NCBI GenBank assembly: GCA_965153455.1
Contig: OZ234497.1
Coordinates: 12,338,001 to 12,402,000 of the forward strand
Direction: 5' to 3'
Source: Sphagnum compactum
Taxonomy: Eukaryota > Bryophyta > Sphagnopsida > Sphagnales
Length of the DNA stretch: 64,000 bases
A model generated the notes under the pieces. That model had not been told where the DNA came from. It was given only the letters and a program-made list of their open reading frames with translations, and made no database searches. Both the position numbers and the translations under genes were made by a program. Of this stretch, positions 45,843 through 56,450 are shown in pieces. The first letter of the stretch is position 1. The number at the start of each line of letters is the position of its first letter.

Positions 45843-48800
45843 ATGGTCAGACCCCCTAACCCTGAAGAAGAGAAGTTGTCTCCTCTGGACCCCAGTGCAA
45901 CAAGTACTTCAACAAAAGAGTCTCAGTCTCTCCCTGTCTCTACTACTCTTCCCCTCTCTACAACCCATCTTGCAGGACAGCGGGATCCCCTTCTTCCTAG
46001 TGGTGCGGAACTTGCTACTCCACGACAGTCGGACACATTGACGGCAGAGTCTCATGTGCCCACAGAGCCCACTACAGAGCCCACTGAGCCCAAACCTACA
46101 ATTGTTGCTGTGGAGCATGGAGATGGACAGACTCTGGATGTTGTGGTTGATGGTGGGCCGAGTGTAGGCCAGGCTTCAAGCACTGTTGTTGCTGAGCCAA
46201 GTGAAGAAGAGCCAGTTTCCTATGTTTTTGCAGGGAGTAGTAGTAGAGATGGGCAAGCTCCAAACTTGGTTGCTGCCTCTCCAAGTGAATTTCATGTTTC
46301 ATCTTTTGTTGCTGAAAGCACAAATGGGCAAGATCCCGCTGTTACTATAGGCAGACCAGCTACAGTTGTTGCTGAATCCACAGACGAGCGAGTGCCTGAT
46401 GAAGTTGTTGAGCTGAGTGAAGGACAGCCTTCAATTGATGAGAGAGGAGATGGTCAAGCTCCCAATGTTACTGCTGACTCAAGAGAAGGGGAAGAAGCTC
46501 CAGTTGTTACTTCTGACCTAATAGAAGGGCAAGCTCGAACTCTCATTGCAGAGTCCAGGGATGATGGGCAGCAACTGGAAGCTCTGGTTGATGTTTCTCA
46601 GCCAGCTGAAGGGGACACATCACCACTTATCACCATGAGGCTGAGAGATGAGCAAGCTCCAAATGTTGCTTCTTATGGGTTACATGAAGGGCAAGCTCAA
46701 GTTATTGCTGCTGATAATAATAGAGACAGTGAAGCTTCTGTTTTTGCTGCAGAGAATAGAGAAGAGCAAGGTAAAACTATCTCAGTGGAGACCAGAGATG
46801 GGCAGTTTCCAAATTCTGCTGTTGTGTTGGGTGAAAGGCAAGCTGAAATTGTGGCCAGGGGGCTTCAAGATGGGCAAGCTCCAGTTATTGCTGCCGAGAA
46901 CAACAAAGGGCCAGCTGATATTGTTGCTGCAGTGTCTACACAAGGGAAAAATTCAATTGCTACAAGGCCAATTGAAGAACAAGCTTCACTTCTTGTTGTA
47001 GGAGAAGGCCAAGCTCCCATTAGCGCTGCTGGAAGCACAAATGTGCAGGTACCAGCTGTTGTTTCTGGGCTAGGAGAGGCACAACTCCCCGTGGTTGCTA
47101 CTGAGACTAAGGAAACAGAAGCTCCAATTGTTGTTATTGAACCCAGGCAGATCCCAAAAACTGTTGCTGCAATCAGAAGAAGGCAAACTTCAAAGATGGT
47201 TGGTGGGAGGATACAAGATCCTCATGTTGTTGTTGATGGAAGGCAACTTCAAAATTTTGTTGCAGGGCGAAGAGGAAGGACAGCTCCAAATGCTGCTGCT
47301 GGGAACGGAGAAAGTCAAGCTCATAGTGCTCTTCTCGAGGCTGGAGGTACACAAGCTCCAAGCATTCTTGCAGGGCCTGGAGAAGAAGAGCAAGCTCAAA
47401 ATAATGTTTCTGGTATCCAAGCTCCATATGATGTTGTTGTTCAGGGCTTAGGTAAGCAAGCATCAAATATTGCTGCAGGCCCAAGAGAAGGGCAAGCTAC
47501 AAATGTTGTTGCAGGGACCAGAGTTGTTGTTGAGGCTAAAGGTTTTGGGGAGCTCCAACCATCTGAAGCTAAAAAACTTCCACTGACCAAGAGGAGGAAA
47601 ATTACTGTGAGGGGCCAGTGGACCAATGACACACTGGAGGAGGCAATCTCAGCAGTGAGGAGTGGAGCCATGACCTTGCGCCAAGCAGGAAGGCACTACA
47701 ACATCCCACCTTCCTCCCTCTCAGACCACATGACTGGAAGGATCACCAAGCGAAAATATGGGCCTCAAGGGGTGTTATCTCAAGAAGAAGAGGCATCAGT
47801 TGTAGAGTGGGTGAGGGAGACTTTAGCTGATGGGTGGCCTGTAGGAATCAAGCAGCTGAAGATGAAGGTGGCAGAGGTTACAAAAGGACGGCCAACACCT
47901 TTCACCAAAGGCATTCCAGGGAGCAGCTGGTTGAGGCTGTTTAAGAACCGACATCCAGATCTGAGGATAGGGATGCCTGAGGTTAGACAACATAAGACCT
48001 AAAGCCTTCCGACTCTATTAGGTTTTTGTTTTTTTCAAGATTCATCAATGTCATGGTGATGGGTCTGGTTTCTCCTCCAGTTTAGTGTCATGTGTCTGTT
48101 AGATTCAAGCAAAGGAGTGTCTCAAAGGACTTGCATGCAGCAGAACTGGGGAGTTTTCATGAAGCATCCAACAGATAATTGCAATTTTAGATTGCCAAGT
48201 TTGTTCTGGAAAGATGGGCAGATGCATAAAGTAAGAAGGATGGATAGTCCAGCTTACTTTCCCTTGTGAAGCTTCCAACAAAAAGGGTGAATTTTAGGTC
48301 AGCAAGTGCATCCTGGGAATATGAGCAGATGTATAGATGTACTAAGGCTGAAGAGATGCCTGTGGTTTTCAGTTCTTTTGCCAAAGTTGGGTATCATTCT
48401 GTCTGCTACTCTTGATTGTGTTGGGGTCTTCATTGAGGACTGGTTGTGGTAGCTACCTTTCAGACTAGGCTTACCTGGATGTCAGTTAGGATCTGTGAAG
48501 TGATATCAGTGGATCTGTGGTCATGGGTAGGAATTCAAGTGGTATTTCACACCCAGCTCTTTTATACAGTTTTGGTGTTTCAGTCGTGCAAAACTTGTAT
48601 GGCAAGGAAGTGATGTCTGATGGTGGTACCTGTTCAATTTTGAAGCCCATGTTCTATCAGTCTGTTTAGCTCTCCAGAGAATGATGTCATGTAGAGATGT
48701 TTGAGATCAAAATGTTTGCAATTACAAACATATGTTAAGGTTTTAGAGCCAGATGATCATACACATTTTCACATGTACCAGGTATGTAATGGTTCCTGTC

Positions 48801-51800
48801 TTTACAGGAGTGTGGTCATTTTAGGGCAGCTTATACCATTCAGGGAATGTGGTCATGTTTAGGGAAGCTTTTTCTTGAGCTTGAAGCCTTGTACTGTTCA
48901 GTGCAATTGGCAGGACTATTCTCTGGCCAATCGGTTGTAGGAACTTCTGATGGAATACTGATCTGAGTGATATTGTGGCCTGTCGATGATGGTATCAGTT
49001 GCTTGTAGGCTCTGGACATGATGTATAGCTATAACAGAAATGTGAAAGTAGTACTTTTCGTTAACAAAAATGGACTTAGTTCTATCATGGTATTGATTGT
49101 GTATCTGTGTGGTGTTGACTTGGTGCAGGAGAGGTTGAGGCGGAAATCATCTGCCAGGTCCTCTTTTCCCTCTCTCCCTCCACTACATACTTCTGCAGAT
49201 GTTGATGGGTTCAGGGATGCTGATGCATCTGCACCATCCCCTTTACCTCTTGTTGTACACCCTGAAGATTCACAAACTGCAAGTGATGCTCAGCCTGAAG
49301 GTACTGATTTATCAATCATCTCTCAGCCAACAGATTCACAACCATCTGCAACAACTCATCCGCAAGTACCCAGGAGAAAGAGATCCGTTGAGAGGGGACA
49401 GTGGACAAGTGATGCTTTGGAAAAGGCCATTGTAGCTGTTAATGGTGGTTACATGAGTATGCGCCGAGCTGCAAGGATTCACAACATCCCTCCTTCATCC
49501 CTGTCTGACCATATGAAGGGGAAGGTTGGGAAAAGGAAGCCTGGGCTTCAGGAGACGTTATCTGCAGAGGAGGAGGATTCAATTGTCCAATGGGCACTGA
49601 AGATGCAAGAGGAGGGCGAGACTTTAACTATCCAGCAATTAAAGTTGAAGGTTGAAGAGATGACAAAAGCAAGGGGCACCTCTGCTTTTGCCAGTCATGT
49701 TCCAGGAGCTGCTTGGTGGAAGCTGTTCAGAGCCAGGCATCCAGAGTTGGCAATAGAAAGGACTGAGGTTAGATAGATTAATATCTAATGTTTTCTCCTC
49801 CCTCTTGGGTTTCTGGTGCAAGATTGCTGAGTGATATCTGACTGAGGATATGGGGCTGCTCACAGAGGGATACCTGTGACTCAAATATGTTTTTCTCTAG
49901 TCTGCAGTCCCTTTGAATGCAGTGTCATGCTCAGGGTTCTCAGAAGGAAGTCAAGGAGGTGATAAATCGGGGTGAATGTTTTTGGACTGATTGGGTAGCA
50001 ATTGTTCCTTGCCAAGTGTGCCCCAGTTGGATGGACCCTGGTGTTTTGGTTGCTGGGAATGGCAGCACATCGAGACAGGGACTAATTGAGAGATGTTCAT
50101 TGCAATTAAGCTTGTGGTCATCCTCATTTTAATTTGGCTGTTTTGATTTCATGCAGAGGGCATCAATCCAAAACCCCTTGGTATCTCTACTTCGTGCTCC
50201 AGAAGCCCCTCCTGAAGATGATGAGCAACCTGCAGGTTCCCAACTGCCTACACCATCTTCTCAAAATGTTGCTCAACTTAGGGATTCCCAACCTCCGGAT
50301 GTTGTTGCTGAGGCTGGAGATATGCAACCCCCTGATGTTGCATTGGTCATAGAGTCTCAACCATCTGTAACTCCAAAGCTTCGAGTGAGCAAGAGGAGGA
50401 AAATGACTGGAAGTGGTCAGCGGATGAGTGATTCTCTGGAAGAGGCAATTGGAGTTGTTAGAAGTGGAGGCATGAGTTTGGACCAAGCAGCAGAATTTTA
50501 TAATATTCCTGCTTCATCACTTCTTGATCACATGACAGGCAGGATAACCAAGCGGAAGTATGGTCCCCAAGAGGTGTTATCGGAGGAGGAAGAGGCATCG
50601 GTTGTTGAGTGGGTACTCAAGATGAGAGAGGATGGACAGTCTGTGTCAATCCAGCAACTGAAGTCAAAGCTAGCTGAGGTTACACAATCAAGACCTACAC
50701 CTTTCACTGGAGACAGTTGGTGGAATCTCTTTATACACAGGCATCCTGATTTGTCAATAGGAGTTACCGAGGTCAGACACACCAAGATCTAAACCCTTTC
50801 ACTTTGATGTTCATATCTTGGTACTGTGATTCTTCCAGTCTCATATGTGCCAATAGTCAAAGAATGTCCATACTTTACTTCATATCAATTGTGTACCTGC
50901 CAGGGTTAGGGAGACAAGGAATCCGCGTTGGCTCAGTCTCCTAGGAAATTCCTGTGTGTTTGATTGATCACTTGAAGCAGTAGTCTACTGTGATCAGTGT
51001 GAAATGTCATGGGTGTTTTATATTCATGTATGCAAAAGGTAAGTCACATCCTCGAATTTAGCATGATTAATGTGGAAGCTGCCATCAAGGAGTAAATCCT
51101 GATTGCTGGGTTCAATGAGGCATTCTCGTTTGGTTAAATGACAGTGCGTGGGTCTGGTGCAGGGAATGTCAAATCCAGATCTTTCATCATCCACCCTACC
51201 CAATGAAATGGATACCCCTCTTGATGGACCTCAGCCCTTGGATTCACAATTCCCTGATGATGAGAATCCAACATATTTTCAGCAAAGTATTGAGTATTCC
51301 ACATTTCCCCAACCATCAGAACCATGTTCTTCTCCAAGTGGTTTTCAGCTCACAACTTTCCAACCGTCTGCAGTGACTAAAAGCCAACAGCCCAAGAGGA
51401 AGAGAACTGCTGAGAGGGGGCAATGGACAAATGATGCTTTAGCACAGGCCATTGCAGCTGTTAAACAAGGAGCGATGAATATGCGGCAAGCAGCAAGGTT
51501 CCACAACATTCCTCCCTCATCTCTTTCTGACCACTTGAAGGGCAAGATTACAAAGCGGAAGTATGGGCCTCAAGGTGTGTTATCTCAGGAGGAAGAGAAC
51601 ATAGTTGTCGAATGGTTGCTCAAGAAGCAAGAGGAAGGAGAGTCTGTGTCTATCCGGCAACTGAAGTTGAAGGTAGCAGAGATTACACAAACAAGGCGAA
51701 CACCTTTCACCAAAGGCATTCCTGGACCTACTTGGTGGAAGCTATTTAAAGCCAGGCATCCTGATCTGTCAATATGCTCTTCTGAGGTTAGACACACTGA

Positions 51801-52813
51801 GAGCTTCAGGCCTGTTGCTGTCGTTTGCTGTGGTCTAGAGGAATCAGAGAGGTTTGAAGCTTGTGGATAAGAACTTAGCTTAAGACCAATATGCCCTCTG
51901 AAGTTACTGTGTGGCTAGTGGATGTAGCATAGATTAAATGCATAGACTTCATGAGAGTCTCACCTGCTGGATGTGAAGTTGGACAAGTTGTTTCTGGGAA
52001 GCTGTCTCATGTTTTTGTGTCGAACAATGATATTCTCAAACAGAAATTTGGAACCTGAAGTTGAACTGGTTTTTTCAAATATTCATGTTTGGTGATGTGA
52101 GTTGTGTTGATCTGGTGCAGGGAAGGTCCAACCCAAAACCGTATATCTGCATCACTCCCCCACTTCCTGCTTCACCATCTCATTCTGCCGAGCATGCCTC
52201 AGGTTCTCAACTTCTAGACCTTCAGCATGCCACAGATTCCCAGCCATTTCAACCATCTCCTTTAAATGTTTCTGAGCCTGCAGTTTCGCATCCCTCTGCT
52301 CCTAGCAGTCCAAATTTCTTTCAGCTGACAGATCCCCAAACTTCAAATGATGAGCAGCCTATGGATGTTGAACCATTTGTACCTACTAATGGTCAAGTAG
52401 CAAAGAGAAAGGGAATGACTAAGACAGGACAGTGGACAAGTGACTCTTTGGCAAAGGCCATCACAGCAGTGAAAAGGGGAAATATGGGTTTGCGACAAGC
52501 AGCAAGAGCTTACAACATTCCTCCATCATCTCTATATGATCACTTAACTGGGAAGATAAAGAAGCGGAAGCGTGGGCCTCAAGGAGTGTTATCTCAGGAG
52601 GAGGAGGCGTTAGTTGTAGAATGGATACTCAAGACACAAGAGGAGGGGCGTTCTGTGACTATCCAGCAACTGAAATTAAAGGTAGCAGAGATTACACGAA
52701 CAAGGCAAACACCTTTCACGAAAGGCATACCAGGACCCACTTGGTGGAAGCTGTTCAAAGCCAGACACCCTGATTTGGTAATTGTACCTGAGGTTAGGGT
52801 GTACAAGAGCTAA
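45843..52813 (+). CDS. Protein with five tandem psq + CENPB-type DNA-binding units (domesticated pogo-like domains)
   Basis: Predicted exons are 45843-47981, 49129-49767, 50157-50771, 51163-51786 and 52121-52813, giving about 1,569 residues. All four introns are phase 0. Donors read GAG|GTTAGA or GAG|GTCAGA, and three of four acceptors read TGGTGCAG. The first in-frame ATG has good context (ACAATGG). Exon 1 holds a Ser/Thr/Pro-rich start, a GQAP/VVA repeat tract (about residues 88-562) and the first unit at about 589-706. Every other exon is a Pro/Ser/Gln-rich linker plus one unit. Each unit starts (R/T)GQWT(N/S)D(T/A)L and has a psq helix-turn-helix with IPPSSLSDH, then KRKYGPQGVLS, then a CENPB/Tc5-type helix-turn-helix ending WW(K/N)LF(K/R)ARHP(D/E)L. 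These are the DNA-binding domains of pogo/Tigger transposases. No DDE domain follows. A nuclear DNA-binding role is inferred. Module 3 lacks the KGIPG segment before W. No frameshift occurs in any unit. Confidence 0.8.
46103..47530 (+). repeat. Coding repeat tract (GQAPxVVAxxxxE) in exon 1
   Basis: About thirty degenerate repeats of 15-18 residues fill this part of the long first exon. The consensus is roughly (D/E)-G-Q-A-P-x-(V/I)-V-A-(A/E)-x-x-x-x, seen for example as DGQAPNLVAA, DGQAPVIAAE, EGQARTLIAE, EGQATNVVAG and GTQAPSILAG. The frame is open for all 1.4 kb although copies have diverged, which argues for selection on the protein. It is Gly/Gln/Ala/Val/Glu-rich with few aromatic residues and probably disordered or solenoid-like. 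Confidence 0.75.
47982..49128 (+). other. First intron of the psq-array gene
   Basis: This 1,147-base intron separates exon 1 from the first of the four extra modules. The other introns are 389, 391 and 334 bases. No element or RNA is recognised in it. The sequence right after the donor (GTTAGACAACATAAGACCTA) resembles that after the exon 3 and 4 donors (GTCAGACACACCAAGA and GTTAGACACACTGAGA), so the duplication units included intron flanks. Confidence 0.55.
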
Positions 52814-53016
52814 TGCTGCTCCTGTCCTGTTCTGTTTTATAAGATTTATGCATTCTTTGGGTGAGGATGCTAGACTGGTTGCAGAGGGTATCAAACATGG
52901 CAAGTCTTACTTCTCCATCTCTGCAGTGTCCATTTCAAAATCCTGTATTTCCTCTGAAATCACTTGGGTGTGATGCCAAGATTACTCACATGAAACACAC
53001 TGTTATATCTCAACAG

Positions 53017-53184
53017 GCAAGTGCAGTTCTTGGTCACCTACGGTATTCTGGTAGCCTGGTGGCGGTTTCTACCAAAACCCAGGGCTACAGCTATGTGCCC
53101 AAATTGTGCTTGAGCTTCATCTCTACGAGCAAAAGCAGACCAATTCTGTCTGTTGCTCAATTCATTTCCTTGGCTTTGCCTTAG
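53017..53184 (+). other. Possible alternative last exon of the psq-array gene
   Basis: If the donor after exon 5 (GAG|GTTAGG at 52792/52793) is used, a CAACAG acceptor at 53011-53016 opens a phase-0 frame of 55 codons. It begins ASAVLGHLRYSGSLVAVSTK and ends at a TAG at 53182-53184. Without splicing the frame ends at 52813 after EVRVYKS. Both ends are possible; transcripts would decide. Confidence 0.35.
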
Positions 53185-54584
53185 GACTCTGGTGTGCAGT
53201 AGCCAGATTTACAAAATGGGATCAGCTTAATGGGACTGATGTGTTTCAGAGAAAGTTCGAGTGATATGGTGGGTGCTCAATTGGTGGCATATTCTGCCCT
53301 TGGGTTTATTGCTTCACAGCCACTGCCGTGATTACAGGTTGTACTTCAGTTGTGGAAAGCTCCAGTTATTGGGAAAAGACTTTTGTTACAAATCTGCAGA
53401 GAAGCAGGTGTTTTTGGTGGCCTTTCTTGATTTCCATGTTGTAATGTCAGTGAACTCTCTTGTGAAACTGTGACTTCCTAAGCTGCAAGTGGTTTATTGC
53501 TTGGTGCTGACAAATGTGAATTGGTTTGATTTGGATCTCACTCATGTTTGGCAAACCATCAACTCAAGCAGCTTTGTTAATTGCTTGCTTTTCTGTCAAT
53601 GGTTTTACCTTGTCATGCATGCTATTCTACCATCTGACCTACTGCTGTTAAAATGGTGCACTGCAACTATTCTCTGTGTGGCAGATTCAATCTGCAGATT
53701 GGCTGCATCGAATGGTGATGTCACTAAGCAGGGTTTCCTTTGTGAACAGCATTGCTGCATGGAATGGAATGCAGGGCCCAGATTATGGTTCTTTCTATGT
53801 TTCTCAACAGCATCATCCAGGATGCCGTATCTTGTGGTTTAGCCCTGATCCCTACAATTGAATTCCGGGAGCAGTATTGTGGATCTCTTCATGCTGCTCA
53901 ATGGCATCAGCACACGTGATGGCAATTGCCTAGTGCTGACCCTGTGCACAAAGTACCTGCCTGGTTTGCATTAACAGCCATTTGTGGCAGATGTGTCTAG
54001 AATTCAGATAAGTGCGTAACCAATAGATCATGATGAAGGAAGAAAGTCTCGGCTGTAGGTGCTTTCTGGCAACAACAAAGATATGTTGTGAAGCCTGAAT
54101 TCTCCAGTCATGTCTACTGCATGTCACAACATTCCCTCTTTAGGAATAAAGAGGTAATGCAGTATGTCTAAAAGCTGATGAGGTAGTCTTCAACTATTGG
54201 GAGGGTTCTTGAGACACTGCAGGTTTCTTTTCAACACAGATTCTCTGGATTCAGAGATGATGTTCCAACCCTATTGACTGTTCTCAATTGACAGAATAGA
54301 TGTTAAAAAGAACTGCAAAAGTCTGTATTTGCATTGACCAAAAGCTCCACTGAAAGAAGCCACCAAACAATTCCAAAATCTCTGTATTGAGAAGGCTGAA
54401 TTGAGAAGCTACTGTTTAAGGTGCACTTACTCTACACAAATCTGCACCTAGTGTTGTGGTAAGCCATTACAGAGTTGTGGTGCATTGCAAACAAGCCCTT
54501 CCCATCAAATATATCCACAATGAATGTTGCTAGTACAAAAGTAATGCTGGAGAGAAAATTGTGCAGTTGGTACTACTCCAAGAC
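53185..54584. other. Balanced-composition flank, no gene recognised
   Basis: Likely 3' untranslated or downstream sequence of the psq-array gene. Frames at 53261-53473 and 53489-53842 (plus) have no motif and seem incidental. Confidence 0.4.
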
Positions 54585-56450
54585 ACAAGTCAGGCAAAGC
54601 TGTGCATTGCTCCAGATTATAATCCAAAAGCTCACTCAATCTTGTGGTTGAAGTGCTCATTACAATGAATCAACATCCCTTTCTTCATGAAACTTTGTGA
54701 TGCTGGCTAAATTCCTTGCACCTGTGACTCTGATCCACAAGTTCATTCACCATCGTGTCAATATTCTATTCTGGAAGTTCTGTAGCCTGTTGGCGGAATA
54801 AACCAACAGATCCCACTATGGTTAACAATTCCCCTGACTAGCCTAAGCAGCTCTTCATACTATTGAGACAGTAGAGGCAACAGGTACCACAGTAATTGAA
54901 CAAATTACTTGTGTGCCTGAAATGAATTATGGCTGTTGCAGTGAGCTAGTTATTCATCCTAAACTTATCTATGAAATTGCAGATGAATCTCCACAACTCC
55001 TCAATTGGAGCTCACATGACAAGAATGAGTGTAGTCATAACCTTATGAGTCACTTACAAACTGTCAGATCTTCACCATGAGTAGCAGGGACAAATTGCCA
55101 TGACTCACCACTGCCTATTGTCAACTCCTGATGGTGGGTGCAGATAAGGTCACAATAATCCACCCTAAATGTCAGGCAAACCATTATGCAAACACCTGTG
55201 TCCTGAGTTTAGTGTTGCATTTCCAGCAGGAATGAGAAGTCATGATGCTGGCTAGCACTCAGGAGACATCCCAAACTAGTCATCCTCAACTCATGAGCCT
55301 AGATGATTAGCCTTTGCACCCCACATTCAGTATGCCATACAGATTCCCAGAAATCAACTACTATCAAACACAGAGCAGCAATAAGCCCACCACTGGCCCA
55401 TGGACCAATCCCAAGAAATCAGGACAAGAGATCCAACTCCTCCACAAAAATACCAAAGATCACAAAGAAAATATACATAATCAGAGGAAGCTGGTAAATG
55501 AAGCCTTGCCATACTGGAGATGGGTGACATCGCCGTAGAAGTCAGAATCTGACTTCTGAGCCTCCATGTACCCGCCATGGTCACTTCAACATTCTTTGTG
55601 TGTTCCTTATAGCCATTATACAGGAGCGTTGGTTGAACACTCAAAAAATAAACAAGCCCATCAGTGCAATTCACTGAAACAACCTTTTCCAAAGTTTACC
55701 ATCAGCTAGCAACTTTTGCATGTTGGTAGCCAGACTTGAGACACTAGAAATTAACAAGAAAAATAAATGGAATGATCTATTGCTGCCCAGCAACAAACAA
55801 TTTCTCGAGAGTCCAACAGATGACAGAAGACTACAATACGCACTCACCATTCCATCCAAATGGAGTAGGTTTCTTTTCCCACTTTTTGTATTTGTACTCA
55901 CTATCCTCCTGTGTATCCAACATGTAAGCCTTAGACATATCCAAGCCATGGGACTTCAGTTGCTTGCCAAGCTTCAATTTTTCTATGAGATTCCACAAGA
56001 TTCTTGAGGGGTATCCTTCTGCTTCCTCTCAGCAGCCATTGTCATTTGATTTGCCTTGTGAGCTTCATTCTGAACCAACTACCATACCATGTCAGTTACC
56101 CACACTGGCAAATCAAATGTGATTTGATTTCCACCCACCAACTTTCTCTGATTGTTTCACATCCTGCAACAAGGGAATCCTCATAACACAAGGAACACTC
56201 CCATGTACAACCTCATATGCAAACATGGATACTGCTCAAGGTTGCTCATCCACCCACCAGTTTGAGCTGCAGGTAAAAATAACTTCATTTCTTTTGCACT
56301 AAGACCAGCATAGACTTCAGTATCAACAGGTTCATCTTTGTTGTCCGTGATTTGGGTTTGTAGCTTCAAAGGCAGCTTTTCCCTCCACTGTTGGTGATGC
56401 CTCCTCATCCACCATGGCCCTGGTGTTCTCATCTGTCTCCTGTGCATTTC
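54585..56450 (-). pseudogene. SYF2: SYF2-like pre-mRNA splicing factor, decayed intron-bearing copy
   Basis: Working SYF2 is a spliceosomal NineTeen-complex-associated protein. On the minus strand its parts appear in the right order. VDEEASPTVEGKAAFEA lies near 56420, then TEVYAGLSAKEMKLF (56325-56277), then NEAHKANQMTMAAERKQKDT (56069-55994). Next is GLDMSKAYMLDTQEDSEYKY with KKWEKKPTPFGWN, ending at a good donor (55848). Then LLYNGYKEHTKNVEV (about 55630) and, one frame on, QKSDSDFYGDVTHLQYGKA (to about 55500). Last is NIDTMVNELV ... CNEHFNHKIE ... NLEQCTALPD (54770-54585). Several frameshifts and stops interrupt it, so it cannot make the full protein. The pieces are separated by intron-sized gaps, so it is a duplicated rather than a retro-copied gene. 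N-terminal exons upstream were not identified with confidence. Confidence 0.75.
54985..55140 (-). repeat. Dispersed repeat within the SYF2 relic, shared with 30195-30330
   Basis: Read on the minus strand this segment matches the plus strand at 30195-30330 over about 130 bases with the same order of phrases. It lies in the gap between the last two SYF2-like pieces, that is, in a former intron. Confidence 0.55.
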
